From assembly GCA_046706685.1 (NCBI GenBank), contig JBJKPE010000176.1:1-12761 (forward strand): a stretch of DNA of 12,761 nt. The letters run 5' to 3'. The notes below the pieces were generated by a model, which did no database searches, was not told where the DNA came from, and worked only from the letters and a program-made list of their open reading frames with translations. Every line of letters starts with the position of its first letter. Position 1 is the stretch's first letter. The stretch comes from JARRRD01 sp046706685 (lineage in GTDB: Bacteria; Nitrospirota; Thermodesulfovibrionia; Thermodesulfovibrionales; UBA6898). Made by a program: the position numbers and the translations under genes. Positions 6,280 to 12,761 of the stretch are shown here, in pieces.

Positions 6280-6906
6280 TTGGCAAGATATACGGGACCT
6301 CAGTGCAAACTGTGCAGACGGGAGACCGAAAAACTCTTTTTGAAGGGTGATCGGTGTTACACAGAAAAGTGCGCCGTGGAGAGAAGACAGTACCCTCCGG
6401 GTCAGCATGGTCAGCGCCGGGGCAAACTGTCTGACTACGGAATACAGCTGAGGGAAAAGCAGAAAGTAAGGAACTCATACGGCGTGCTTGAGAATCAGTT
6501 CAGGAAATATTTCCACAGGGCGAACAGGAAAAAGGGCGTAACCGGTGAAGTGTTGCTTCAGTTTCTGGAAACGCGGATGGACAACGTGGTTTATCGGATG
6601 GGCTTCGCCCCCAACCGGAACAGTGCACGACAGCTGGTCAAACATCGCCACTTTCTCGTGAATGGAAAGGACGTCAATATACCGTCTTACAACGTAGAGG
6701 TAGGGGATGTAGTCGAGGTGAAGGAGTCAAGCCGTGATATCGACATAATCAAGGAAAGCATATCACGGAGTGAACAGAGGGGGATTCCTTCCTGGCTCGA
6801 CATGGACCTTCAGAACTTTAAGGGCAAGGTAGCGCAAATACCGGCGAGGGAAGAAATCCAGATTGTCGCCCAGGAACAGCTTATCGTTGAGCTTTATTCC
6901 AAGTAG
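6280..6906 (+). CDS. rpsD: 30S ribosomal protein S4, zinc-binding form
   Basis: S4 is a primary 16S rRNA binding protein that nucleates 30S assembly of the 5' domain. In E. coli and Bacillus it also represses its own mRNA. The TTG at 6280 gives 208 residues with the family start MARYTGPQCKLCRR. It follows a GGAGGAGGG run (6265-6273). A longer upstream reading of the frame only overlaps rpsK. C9, C12, C26 and C31 form a zinc site, as in Bacillus-type S4. The RNA-binding S4 domain spans about residues 98-160 (TRMDNVVYRMGFAPNRNSAR, then FLVNGKDVNIP). The tail IPAREEIQIVAQEQLIVELYSK is intact. It lies between rpsK and rpoA, as usual. Confidence 0.96.
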   Translation: MARYTGPQCKLCRRETEKLFLKGDRCYTEKCAVERRQYPPGQHGQRRGKLSDYGIQLREKQKVRNSYGVLENQFRKYFHRANRKKGVTGEVLLQFLETRMDNVVYRMGFAPNRNSARQLVKHRHFLVNGKDVNIPSYNVEVGDVVEVKESSRDIDIIKESISRSEQRGIPSWLDMDLQNFKGKVAQIPAREEIQIVAQEQLIVELYSK

Positions 6907-6929
6907 GGCGCTCTCAGTACGGGGCTGCG

Positions 6930-6951
6930 AGAGGAGAAGTTTCCCTCTTTT
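6930..6951 (+). other. Weak hairpin with T-run in the rpsD-rpoA gap
   Basis: AGAGG (6930-6934) can pair with CCTCT (6944-6948) around a nine-base loop, followed by TTT and an AT-rich stretch. With only five base pairs it is too weak for a confident terminator. It could lower read-through from the ribosomal genes into rpoA, or mark an RNA processing site. The pairing is seen; a function is not shown. Confidence 0.25.
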
Positions 6952-6995
6952 AATTACAAAGATATCTAGAATATTACAGGCATATGGGAGGCCTT

Positions 6996-8030
6996 ATGAA
7001 TCTTAGAAAAAAAGGCTTTCAACTACCTGACAAGTTCAGGTTTGATGAAGAGACTCTGAGCAGTACATATGGAAAGTTAGTTGTGGAGCCTCTGGAGCGC
7101 GGCTTCGGGACGACTATCGGTAACGCCCTCAGGAGGGTGTTGCTGTCGTCGCTCGAAGGGGCGGCGATCACCGCTGTCAAAATTTCCGGGGCACTCCATG
7201 AGTTCTCGACGATTAACGGCATAAAGGAAGATGTTATCAATATAATTCTTAACATGAAAGGGCTGAGGCTCAAATTCCACGCGGAAGAGCCTAAAGTCGG
7301 TACTTTCAAGGTGAAAGGTCCGGGGCAGGTTACCGGAGCCGACCTGAAGTGCGATTCCTCGGTTGAAGTCCTGAACCCCGAGCTTGTGCTTGCCACACTC
7401 GACAAGGGTGCAAGTTTCGACGCCGAGGTGTACATAAGGAAAGGCAAGGGTTATGACTCTTCGGAAGCGGGCAAGGAAGAGCTCCCTGTGGGCATGATAG
7501 CCGTCGATGCAGTTTTTACACCTCTCAGAAAGGTCAATTTCTGGGTCGAAAAGGCCAGGGTTGGGCGTGAGACGGATTATGACAGGTTGATCATGGAAAT
7601 TTGGACGGACGGGAGCGTGACACCCGAGAAGGCCGTTTCGCAGGCGGCTTCGATAATTATTGAACATATGGACCTTTTCATATTCGAGGAAGAAGAGGAC
7701 GAGGCCGCAGCGGCGGAAGAACCGGCCATTGCCCATTCGGAGCAGCTATATTCCTCAACGAATGACAATCTCTTCAAGAACGTGGACGAACTGGAACTTT
7801 CAGTGAGGTCTTACAACTGCCTGAAGAACGCCAATATCAGGACGATAGCGGAACTGGTTCAGAAGACCGAGCCGGAGATGCTCAAGACCAAGAATTTCGG
7901 CAGAAAGTCGCTCAATGAAATTAAGGAGATTCTGGGTAAGATGGGGCTGCACCTCGGGATGAAGTTGGACCTTGAAAGCGTTGAGAATAAGCCAGTACCT
8001 ATCGGAGGTGTGGAACAAGATGCGTCATAA
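6996..8030 (+). CDS. rpoA: DNA-directed RNA polymerase subunit alpha
   Basis: The alpha dimer is the platform for assembling RNA polymerase and, through its C-terminal domain, contacts UP elements and activators. I choose ATG 6996 (344 residues, MNLRKKGFQLPDKF), which has GGGAGG at 6986-6991 in front. An ATG at 6984 is in frame but has weak support. The N-terminal domain has LERGFGTTIGNALRRVLLSS (33-52), the dimer core. An acidic, alanine-rich linker (FEEEEDEAAAAEE) leads to the C-terminal domain from about residue 263. There R271 in ELSVRSYNCLK corresponds to E. coli R265, the key DNA-binding arginine, and KNFGRKSLNEIKEIL follows. The 3' end overlaps rplQ by 11 bases. Confidence 0.97.
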   Translation: MNLRKKGFQLPDKFRFDEETLSSTYGKLVVEPLERGFGTTIGNALRRVLLSSLEGAAITAVKISGALHEFSTINGIKEDVINIILNMKGLRLKFHAEEPKVGTFKVKGPGQVTGADLKCDSSVEVLNPELVLATLDKGASFDAEVYIRKGKGYDSSEAGKEELPVGMIAVDAVFTPLRKVNFWVEKARVGRETDYDRLIMEIWTDGSVTPEKAVSQAASIIIEHMDLFIFEEEEDEAAAAEEPAIAHSEQLYSSTNDNLFKNVDELELSVRSYNCLKNANIRTIAELVQKTEPEMLKTKNFGRKSLNEIKEILGKMGLHLGMKLDLESVENKPVPIGGVEQDAS

Positions 8031-8439
8031 TGTGGATGGAAGACTTTTTGGAAGGCCGGCAAATCAGAGGAAGGCGCTTCTGCGCGGACTGGTGACGGCC
8101 CTGCTGGAGAACCAGCGGATAGAGACCACCGTTGCCAAGGCCAAAGAGACGAAGAGGATTGCCGAGAAGATGGTCACCTTCGGGATAAAGGGAGACTTGC
8201 ATTCCAAGCGGCAGGTCTTGTCCTATGTCACGGACAGATCCGTGGCATCGAAACTGTTCAATGAAATCGCGCCGCGCTTTTCAGGAAGGAACGGCGGCTA
8301 CCTGAGAATCGTACAGACGCGGAACCGGCTGAAAGATTCGGCTCCGATGGCGGTGCTTGAATTCATAGACTACGAGTCGGTGAAGGTGCCCAAAGGCAAG
8401 GCCAAGAAGGAAGAGAAGGCTGAGAAGAAGGAGAAGTAG
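8020..8439 (+). CDS. rplQ: 50S ribosomal protein L17
   Basis: L17 is a 50S protein near the peptide exit tunnel on the solvent side. The product has 139 residues from ATG 8020, which gives the family start MRHNVDGRLFGRPANQRKAL. GGAGG at 8004-8008 lies 11 bases upstream, inside rpoA. An in-frame upstream extension (ATG 7972) only reads through rpoA. The conserved L17 parts are LRGLVTALLENQRIETTVAKAKE (22-44), KLFNEIAPRFSGRNGGYLRI (78-97) and APMAVLEFIDY. A lysine and glutamate rich tail of about 18 residues ends the protein. The start codon overlaps the rpoA end, so translation is probably coupled. The AAGGAG at its 3' end serves the next small gene. Confidence 0.97.
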   Translation: MRHNVDGRLFGRPANQRKALLRGLVTALLENQRIETTVAKAKETKRIAEKMVTFGIKGDLHSKRQVLSYVTDRSVASKLFNEIAPRFSGRNGGYLRIVQTRNRLKDSAPMAVLEFIDYESVKVPKGKAKKEEKAEKKEK

Positions 8440-8441
8440 CG

Positions 8442-8576
8442 GTGGATAATCTGCTTATAGGGCTGGTGATATTCGCAGTCTGGATTATCCTGCAGGTTTT
8501 TGTTTTTCCGAAGATGGGAGTTACTACCTGAGGGGCCAACCCGAAGGTCTCGTGCAAGACCGATAAGAAGAAATAA
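8442..8576 (+). CDS. Putative 44-residue single-pass membrane selenoprotein (TGA at 8529-8531 read as Sec)
   Basis: A GTG at 8442 lies two bases after rplQ and eight bases after AAGGAG (8428-8433). The first 29 codons give a hydrophobic segment at residues 4-22 (LLIGLVIFAVWIILQVFVF), then PKMGVTT, then TGA. Past the TGA, 14 codons encode GANPKVSCKTDKKK before a TAA at 8574-8576. Twelve of those 14 codons end in G or C, like the neighbouring genes. If TGA is selenocysteine, U30 and C38 lie in a lysine-rich tail that is probably cytoplasmic. A hairpin at 8546-8561 fits a bacterial SECIS. TGA is a normal stop in secY, rpsM and smc, so general recoding is unlikely. The alternative is a 29-residue membrane peptide. 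I do not recognise the family. Confidence 0.5.
8546..8561 (+). promoter_or_regulatory. SECIS-like hairpin downstream of the in-frame TGA
   Basis: GGTCT (8546-8550) pairs perfectly with AGACC (8557-8561) around the loop CGTGCA. The stem begins 14 bases after the TGA, and a G is the second loop base. Bacterial SECIS elements lie just behind the TGA inside the coding region, and SelB recognises a small loop with a guanine near its 5' side. As I recall it, the E. coli fdhF hairpin starts 11 bases after its TGA. The stem is short (five pairs), so this is suggestive only. Confidence 0.4.
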
Positions 8577-8597
8577 AACGCTGTTTCTGGAATAAGG

Positions 8598-8627
8598 AAA
8601 AAGGGCGCCTCTGAGAGCCCTTTTTTT
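8598..8627 (+). terminator. Intrinsic terminator of the ribosomal protein operon
   Basis: AAAAAGGGC (8598-8606) pairs with GCCCTTTTT (8617-8625) around the 10-base loop 8607-8616, and the T-run covers 8621-8627. The upstream A-run could let it work in both directions. It ends the transcript of the spc-alpha cluster and includes the small gene at 8442-8576 in that transcript. Confidence 0.88.
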
Positions 8628-8764
8628 GTGTCTTCGGCTGTCGCTGTTGCTTGATTATAACCCGTCTCCGGGGGACTCGCAGAGGCGGCGGTCAGGCCTG
8701 AATATATTTTTTTCGGGACATCCCGCATGTTCTGTTCTTGCGGGTGGATTCCCTGCGAAATCTC
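8628..8764. other. Intergenic stretch upstream of smc promoter
   Basis: No convincing gene is seen on either strand here. It holds a palindrome TCAGGCCTGA (8692-8701) followed by a T-rich run, and a perfect six-pair hairpin CCCGCA/TGCGGG (8722-8727 and 8739-8744) with an 11-base loop. CGGG at 8714-8717 could compete for the CCCG arm. Because this lies upstream of the predicted smc promoter, any RNA role would need another transcript. Confidence 0.4.
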
Positions 8765-8794
8765 TTGTCAGAAAATTTTGATATGGGATATACT
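8765..8794 (+). promoter_or_regulatory. Sigma70-type promoter for smc
   Basis: TTGTCA (8765-8770) and TATACT (8789-8794) are separated by 18 bases. They match the -35 consensus at five of six positions and the -10 consensus at five of six. Transcription should start near 8801, giving a leader of about 30 bases before the smc ATG. It follows the operon terminator, so smc is probably a separate transcription unit. A second TATAAT at 8823-8828 has no -35 partner and lies too close to the ATG. Confidence 0.65.
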
Positions 8795-8829
8795 AAACAT
8801 CAAAGCAGTATGCACTTCTCCCTATAATA

Positions 8830-11800
8830 ATGCGCATCGAAAAAATCGAATTAACAGGATTTAAATCATTCGCGGACAGGACTACTTTTGTTCTCCATCC
8901 GGGCATAACCTGCATAGTCGGCCCGAACGGCTGCGGAAAGAGCAATATCGTTGACGCCTTCAGATGGGTACTGGGGGAGCAGAGCGCCAAGAGCCTGCGC
9001 GGAGAGAAGATGGAGGAAGTCATCTTCAATGGCGCCGCGCTCAAGAAGCCCAAGGGCATGGCGGAAGTCATGATGGTGGTTTCCGGCCTGAACGGCGCGG
9101 GGCAGGGCAACAACGGAGGGCAGGCGGAAACAGCCACCATTTCCAGGAGGCTTTACAGGTCCGGGGAGAGCGAGTATATGATCAACAAAACACCCTGCCG
9201 GCTGAAGGACATCAGGGACGTTTTCCTTGATACGGGCCTGGACTTCAGGAGTTACTCCATCCTCGAACAGGGCAGGATAGGGGAGATCCTCAATTCGAAG
9301 CCCCTCGACAGAAGGTTCATAATAGAAGAGGTCGCAGGCGTTATGAAGTACAAGGTCAGAAAGGCCGAGGCACTGTCGAAGCTCGAATCGTCGAGGGCCA
9401 ACCTGGTGAGGATTAACGACATCATCCTGGAGGTAAAAAAACAGATCAATATCCTCGACAGGCTCGCAAAGAAAGCGGAACGCTACAAGAAGCTTTCCTC
9501 CGAGATGCACGGGATAGAATTGAAGATAGCTCGCAGGGAGTTCGAGCGTATAAAGGAAGAGCACAGGGGGGTTGTCGAGGAGCATGCCTCCCTGAAGGCG
9601 GAAGAGGCTGTCAAGGGCGCCCGGATATCGGAGACTGAAAATCAGACGGAGGCCAGAAGGCTGGTCCTGATTGACAAGGAAAAAGAACTTGAACGTCTGC
9701 AAAACGGCTATCAAACAATGGAGCGGGACATCTCGGAGATCGAGCGCCAGATCGCCGTCGCCAGGGCCGATATCGCGAATCTCGGCGAATATCTCAAGAA
9801 GATCGAATACCAGCAGGAAGAGGTGGAGACGAGAAGCGGGGAGATAGCGGCGCGGATCGAAGAGCTGAAAACGGCCGGTGAGAAAATATCCGGGGATATT
9901 GAGAAGAACGGGGAGGCCCTCAGCGAAAAGACGGAGGCCTTCAGGGTCCTTGAGGCGGAACTGGCAGAAAAGGAGGGCCAGATCGAGGACGGGAGGAGGG
10001 AGGTCTTCAGGATATCGGAAGAATTAAGCAGAATGAGAAACGATCTTGCCAAACAGCAATCCTCAGTTGACGCGTTTGAAAGGAGAGAGGCCCAGTCTGT
10101 AAAAGAATCAGAGGACGCCGGAAAAGCGCTGGGCGAGATCGAGGCAGCTATAAGTTCCGTGGAATCGGAGATTCTGGGAAACAGCAACGAGGCCCTTCTG
10201 CTCGAAGAAAAAAAGGCGGTGCTGGCTCGCGAACTGGCCGGCGGCAGGGCAGGGCTTGAAGAACTTCTGAAATCGCTCTCGGATGCGAGGGAAGAACTTG
10301 CATCGAATACCTCACGACTTGAGTCACTGAAGGAGATCGCGCATGACAGACCGGCCGGAGAGTTTATTCCCGCCGACGGTCTTCTGGGCAAGCTTTCCGA
10401 CGTCATCGATGTGGAAGCGCAGTACGAGAAGGCGGTGGAAGGCGTTCTCTCGGAGAAGGCCGATCTGCTGATAATGCGGTCACAGGATGACATACGGAGT
10501 GCTATAGAGTCGCTCAGAGGCGCGGAAGTGGGCAAGACGTCCTTCATCACTCCGCCTCCAGCGTCTGCCGGGCCGCCGCCTTCGGGGCCGGCCGGAGCGG
10601 TAGGCTGCGCACTTGACTTTGTGAGGGTGAGAGAGGGGTATTCGGGTATAGCTGAAAACATCCTCGGCAGGGTTTTTTTCGTCAGGGACATCGAATCCGG
10701 CTTTGCGATGATGGGCCTGAACAGGGACGCGGTTCTTGTCACCCTCGATGGGGAGGTCATAGAACCTTCGGGCGTGGTAGTAGTCGGGGGCGGTAAGGGG
10801 ATTTTTCGCAGAAAGAGGGAGATCAGGGAACTGGAGGAGATGATCGTATCCGGGAAATCAGCCATCGAGGGGATGAATGGACGGATGCAGGAAATACAGG
10901 ATATGATCCTCGGTAAAGAAGAGGATGTCAGGGCTGTAGAGTCGTCCATTCACAAGATCGAAAAAGAGATATCCCTTTCCAGAATGACCGTTGACAACTA
11001 CGCCAATGACAGGGAACGGATGAACAGGAAACTCTCGTATCTGACTTTGGAACTGGAGGAGATATTCAGGGAAAAGGAATCTCTGCTGAAGCTGATCCGC
11101 GAAAATGAAGAAAAGATAAGGTCGGTCGAAACGGCGAAGAAAGCTATGGAAGAGGAAGCCGCTGCCCTCCGCGAGGGTATAGCCAGCAGGAAGGCCGAGA
11201 TGGAGGAACGAAGGTCAGATGTTACTGACCTCAGGCTCCTGATCGCCTCGACCCGGGAGAAGATTGAAGCGATCAGGAATGAAAGAGAGTCGTCAACCAG
11301 GGCCTTTGAAGATCTCAAGCAGAAGAAGGCCGATCTCCTGTCCGAACACGCCGCCGTGCGGCTGCGGGTGACCCAGCGCGAGACAGAGGTGGGGGAAGAG
11401 GAGTTGCGGCTCAGGAAATGTGTTGCCGAGGCTGACAAAGTGAGGGGAGACATATCCGGCCGCAAAGGGGACATAGAAAGAGAAAACGGAGACCTGATCC
11501 TTGTGGAACAGGGTCTCAGGACGTTGAGACATGAGATCGCCGCTGTGACTTCCAGAATATCCGAGCTTGACGTGGCCAGGGCCGAACATAATATGAGGAT
11601 GGAAAATATAGCCGGAAACGTCAGGACCAACTATGGAAAAGAGATAGGCGATCTGGAACTCGAAGAGGTCACGCAAGAGGAAGAGGAAAGGCTCGTGGAA
11701 CTCGGGCGGAAGATACAGGAGATGGGCCCTGTCAACCTGGGGACGCTGGAGGAATACGAAGAACTGCGCGGCCGGTACGAGTTTATGACTAAACAGCAGG

Positions 11801-12327
11801 ATGACCTCACCAAGGCGATTGCCGAACTCGAGGAGGCCATTTCAAAGATCAACAGTACGACACGGAAGAAGCTGAGGGACGCCTTTGAGGCGTTGAACGC
11901 CAAGTTCGGAGAAATCTTTACGAACCTTTTCGGCGGCGGACGGGCCGAGCTTGTTCTGACGGACGATCAGAACATACTGGAATCCGGCATTGAGATCGTG
12001 GCGCAGCCGCCAGGCAAGAAGCTGCAGAACCTGCATCTGCTGTCAGGAGGAGAAAAGGCCCTTACGGCCCTTTCGATACAGTTTGCGAGCTTTCTCATCA
12101 AGCCCACTCCGCTTTGCATTCTCGACGAAGCTGACGCCCCTCTTGATGAGACCAACACCGAGAGATATTCCAGGATGCTGGCAGAAATTTCCGCCAGCAC
12201 GCAGTTCATCGTCATTACCCATAACCGGACGACCATGGGGGCCGCGCAGCATCTTTACGGCATAACCATGGAGGAGGCCGGTGTCTCCAAGGTGATCTCC
12301 ATGCAGCTTGAGGAAGTCCAGGTCTGA
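8830..12327 (+). CDS. smc: Chromosome segregation ATPase SMC
   Basis: SMC dimers, with ScpA and ScpB, compact and help separate the chromosome by ATP-driven DNA loop extrusion. The 1165-residue length is normal. The N-terminal head begins MRIEKIELTGFKSFADRTTF and has the Walker A GPNGCGKS (31-38). Coiled coils fill about residues 160-500 and 665-1000. The hinge lies at about 505-660, includes a proline-rich stretch at 575-587 and ends in GVVVVGGGKG (648-657). The C-terminal head has the ABC signature LLSGGEK (1070-1076), Walker B CILDEADAP with D1099 and E1100, and the switch histidine H1131 (VITHN). ATG 8830 is the conserved start but lacks a visible Shine-Dalgarno sequence. It has its own promoter. 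ScpA and ScpB are not in this window. Confidence 0.97.
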   Translation: MRIEKIELTGFKSFADRTTFVLHPGITCIVGPNGCGKSNIVDAFRWVLGEQSAKSLRGEKMEEVIFNGAALKKPKGMAEVMMVVSGLNGAGQGNNGGQAETATISRRLYRSGESEYMINKTPCRLKDIRDVFLDTGLDFRSYSILEQGRIGEILNSKPLDRRFIIEEVAGVMKYKVRKAEALSKLESSRANLVRINDIILEVKKQINILDRLAKKAERYKKLSSEMHGIELKIARREFERIKEEHRGVVEEHASLKAEEAVKGARISETENQTEARRLVLIDKEKELERLQNGYQTMERDISEIERQIAVARADIANLGEYLKKIEYQQEEVETRSGEIAARIEELKTAGEKISGDIEKNGEALSEKTEAFRVLEAELAEKEGQIEDGRREVFRISEELSRMRNDLAKQQSSVDAFERREAQSVKESEDAGKALGEIEAAISSVESEILGNSNEALLLEEKKAVLARELAGGRAGLEELLKSLSDAREELASNTSRLESLKEIAHDRPAGEFIPADGLLGKLSDVIDVEAQYEKAVEGVLSEKADLLIMRSQDDIRSAIESLRGAEVGKTSFITPPPASAGPPPSGPAGAVGCALDFVRVREGYSGIAENILGRVFFVRDIESGFAMMGLNRDAVLVTLDGEVIEPSGVVVVGGGKGIFRRKREIRELEEMIVSGKSAIEGMNGRMQEIQDMILGKEEDVRAVESSIHKIEKEISLSRMTVDNYANDRERMNRKLSYLTLELEEIFREKESLLKLIRENEEKIRSVETAKKAMEEEAAALREGIASRKAEMEERRSDVTDLRLLIASTREKIEAIRNERESSTRAFEDLKQKKADLLSEHAAVRLRVTQRETEVGEEELRLRKCVAEADKVRGDISGRKGDIERENGDLILVEQGLRTLRHEIAAVTSRISELDVARAEHNMRMENIAGNVRTNYGKEIGDLELEEVTQEEEERLVELGRKIQEMGPVNLGTLEEYEELRGRYEFMTKQQDDLTKAIAELEEAISKINSTTRKKLRDAFEALNAKFGEIFTNLFGGGRAELVLTDDQNILESGIEIVAQPPGKKLQNLHLLSGGEKALTALSIQFASFLIKPTPLCILDEADAPLDETNTERYSRMLAEISASTQFIVITHNRTTMGAAQHLYGITMEEAGVSKVISMQLEEVQV

Positions 12328-12385
12328 TGAAGGCTATTCCCGGCCTCAGGAGCGCCCCCGCGTCCCTGGCCCTTATTCCATATTC

Positions 12386-12421
12386 GGCAGTTGAAAGAGC
12401 TGCCATTCTAAGCTTATTTTT
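12386..12421 (+). terminator. Possible weak terminator after smc
   Basis: GGCAGTT (12386-12392) pairs with AGCTGCC (12398-12404) around a GAAAG loop, seven pairs including one G-T. The T-run (TATTTTT, ending near 12421) starts about 12 bases after the stem, which is too far for a textbook intrinsic terminator. It may reduce transcription from smc into the next gene, or be unrelated. Confidence 0.3.
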
Positions 12422-12468
12422 CCACAGCCGTGAAACTTACCCTCCGGGTTATGAATAGCGCGGATTAA

Positions 12469-12761
12469 ATGAATAAACTGGCAGACCTCTTGCCCGGCAG
12501 GACATCGACTGAACCGGAAGACCTGATATGCTACGGATTCGACGCTTCAGGGCTTGAAGGACGGCCCACGGCAGTCGTCTGGCCCCAGGAGACCGCCGAC
12601 GTGGTGAAGATAATGACCTTCGCCTCCGAAAACGATATCCCGGTCATCCCGCGCGGCGCAGGCACCGGCATGACAGGCGGCGCGATCCCCTCCAGGGGGG
12701 CTGTTGTGATCAGCATGGAGAGGATGAACAGAATAATAGAGGTGGACAGTGAAAACCTCAA
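12469..12761 (+). CDS. GlcD-like FAD-linked oxidase, N-terminal part (3' end outside window)
   Basis: This is the start of a flavoprotein of the vanillyl-alcohol oxidase / PCMH superfamily, most like the glycolate oxidase subunit GlcD and D-lactate dehydrogenases, which oxidise 2-hydroxy acids. The first 97 residues are visible. The pattern YGFDASGLEGRPTAVVWPQ, then ETADVVKIM, leads into the FAD pyrophosphate-binding loop PRGAGTGMTGGAIP (61-74) and VVISMERMNRIIEVD. No signal peptide is seen, so it is probably cytoplasmic or on the inner membrane face. ATG 12469 gives a family-like N-terminus, but only a weak GCGGA precedes it. The substrate cannot be told without the C-terminal domain and the next genes, for example a GlcF-like iron-sulfur protein. 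Confidence 0.88.
   Translation, partial: MNKLADLLPGRTSTEPEDLICYGFDASGLEGRPTAVVWPQETADVVKIMTFASENDIPVIPRGAGTGMTGGAIPSRGAVVISMERMNRIIEVDSENL

Noticed and set aside
8529..8531. TGA as a generally reassigned codon (Trp or Gly)
   Set aside because: secY, rpsM and smc all end at TGA exactly at their family C-termini, so TGA acts as a stop in this genome. Only site-specific recoding remains possible here.
8692..8713. TCAGGCCTGA followed by a T-run as an intrinsic terminator
   Set aside because: The palindrome has no room for a loop, leaving about three pairs, too weak for a terminator. A strong terminator already lies at 8598-8627.
8823..8828. Perfect TATAAT just before the smc ATG as a promoter
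   Set aside because: No TTGACA-like box lies about 17 bases upstream, and transcription would start inside the coding region. TTGTCA-18-TATACT further upstream is a better promoter.
9711..10949. Long minus-strand open frame (412 codons) inside smc
   Set aside because: It is the antisense of the SMC coiled coil and hinge. The product is serine-rich with no recognisable domain, as expected when Glu- and Arg-rich codons are read backwards. SMC itself is continuous and complete on the + strand.
12327..12458. 43-codon + strand frame whose ATG overlaps the smc TGA
   Set aside because: The ATGA overlap and a GAGGA 12 bases upstream are tempting. However, the product looks like no known protein, has no clear hydrophobic or conserved pattern, and includes the hairpin at 12386-12404. 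I treat it as chance.
1..12761. CRISPR arrays, insertion sequences, tRNA or rRNA genes, prophage or attachment sites
   Set aside because: I saw no repeated spacer pattern, transposase, tRNA-like fold or integrase. The window is a core chromosomal region with continuous housekeeping genes.

Overview
The first two thirds of the window (1 to about 8627, all + strand) are a bacterial ribosomal protein cluster in which the spc and alpha operons are fused. It starts inside rplE and continues rpsN (zinc form), rpsH, rplF, rplR, rpsE, rpmD, rplO, secY, map, infA, rpmJ, rpsM, rpsK, rpsD, rpoA and rplQ. Gaps are mostly under 60 bases, most genes have a clear Shine-Dalgarno sequence, and no promoter is obvious inside. 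Together these genes build the 30S and 50S subunits, start translation (IF1), remove the initiator methionine, form the SecYEG channel and supply the alpha subunit of RNA polymerase. adk, usual between secY and map, is absent.

Immediately after rplQ, and before a strong intrinsic terminator at 8598-8627, lies a very small gene that is easy to miss. It has a good ribosome binding site, a GTG start at 8442, one membrane segment and an in-frame TGA at 8529-8531. The frame then stays open for 14 more codons, with host-like codon use and a cysteine, to a TAA at 8574-8576. A hairpin begins 14 bases after the TGA and resembles a bacterial SECIS element. My best reading is a 44-residue single-pass membrane selenoprotein transcribed with the ribosomal genes. 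This is the most interesting item in the window, and it is an inference.

After the terminator comes about 200 bases of intergenic DNA ending in a sigma70-type promoter (8765-8794). It drives a full-length smc gene for the chromosome condensation ATPase (8830-12327), which has no visible Shine-Dalgarno sequence. After a 141-base gap, a GlcD-like FAD-linked oxidase gene begins at 12469 and runs off the end.

The organism is a bacterium of moderate GC content with many AGG and ATA codons, several TTG and GTG starts and many TAG stops. The zinc forms of S14, S4 and L36, the SMC Walker A variant GPNGCGKS, the RpoA N-terminus and the possible selenoprotein would fit Nitrospirota or Desulfobacterota relatives. 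I cannot fix the lineage from sequence reading alone.
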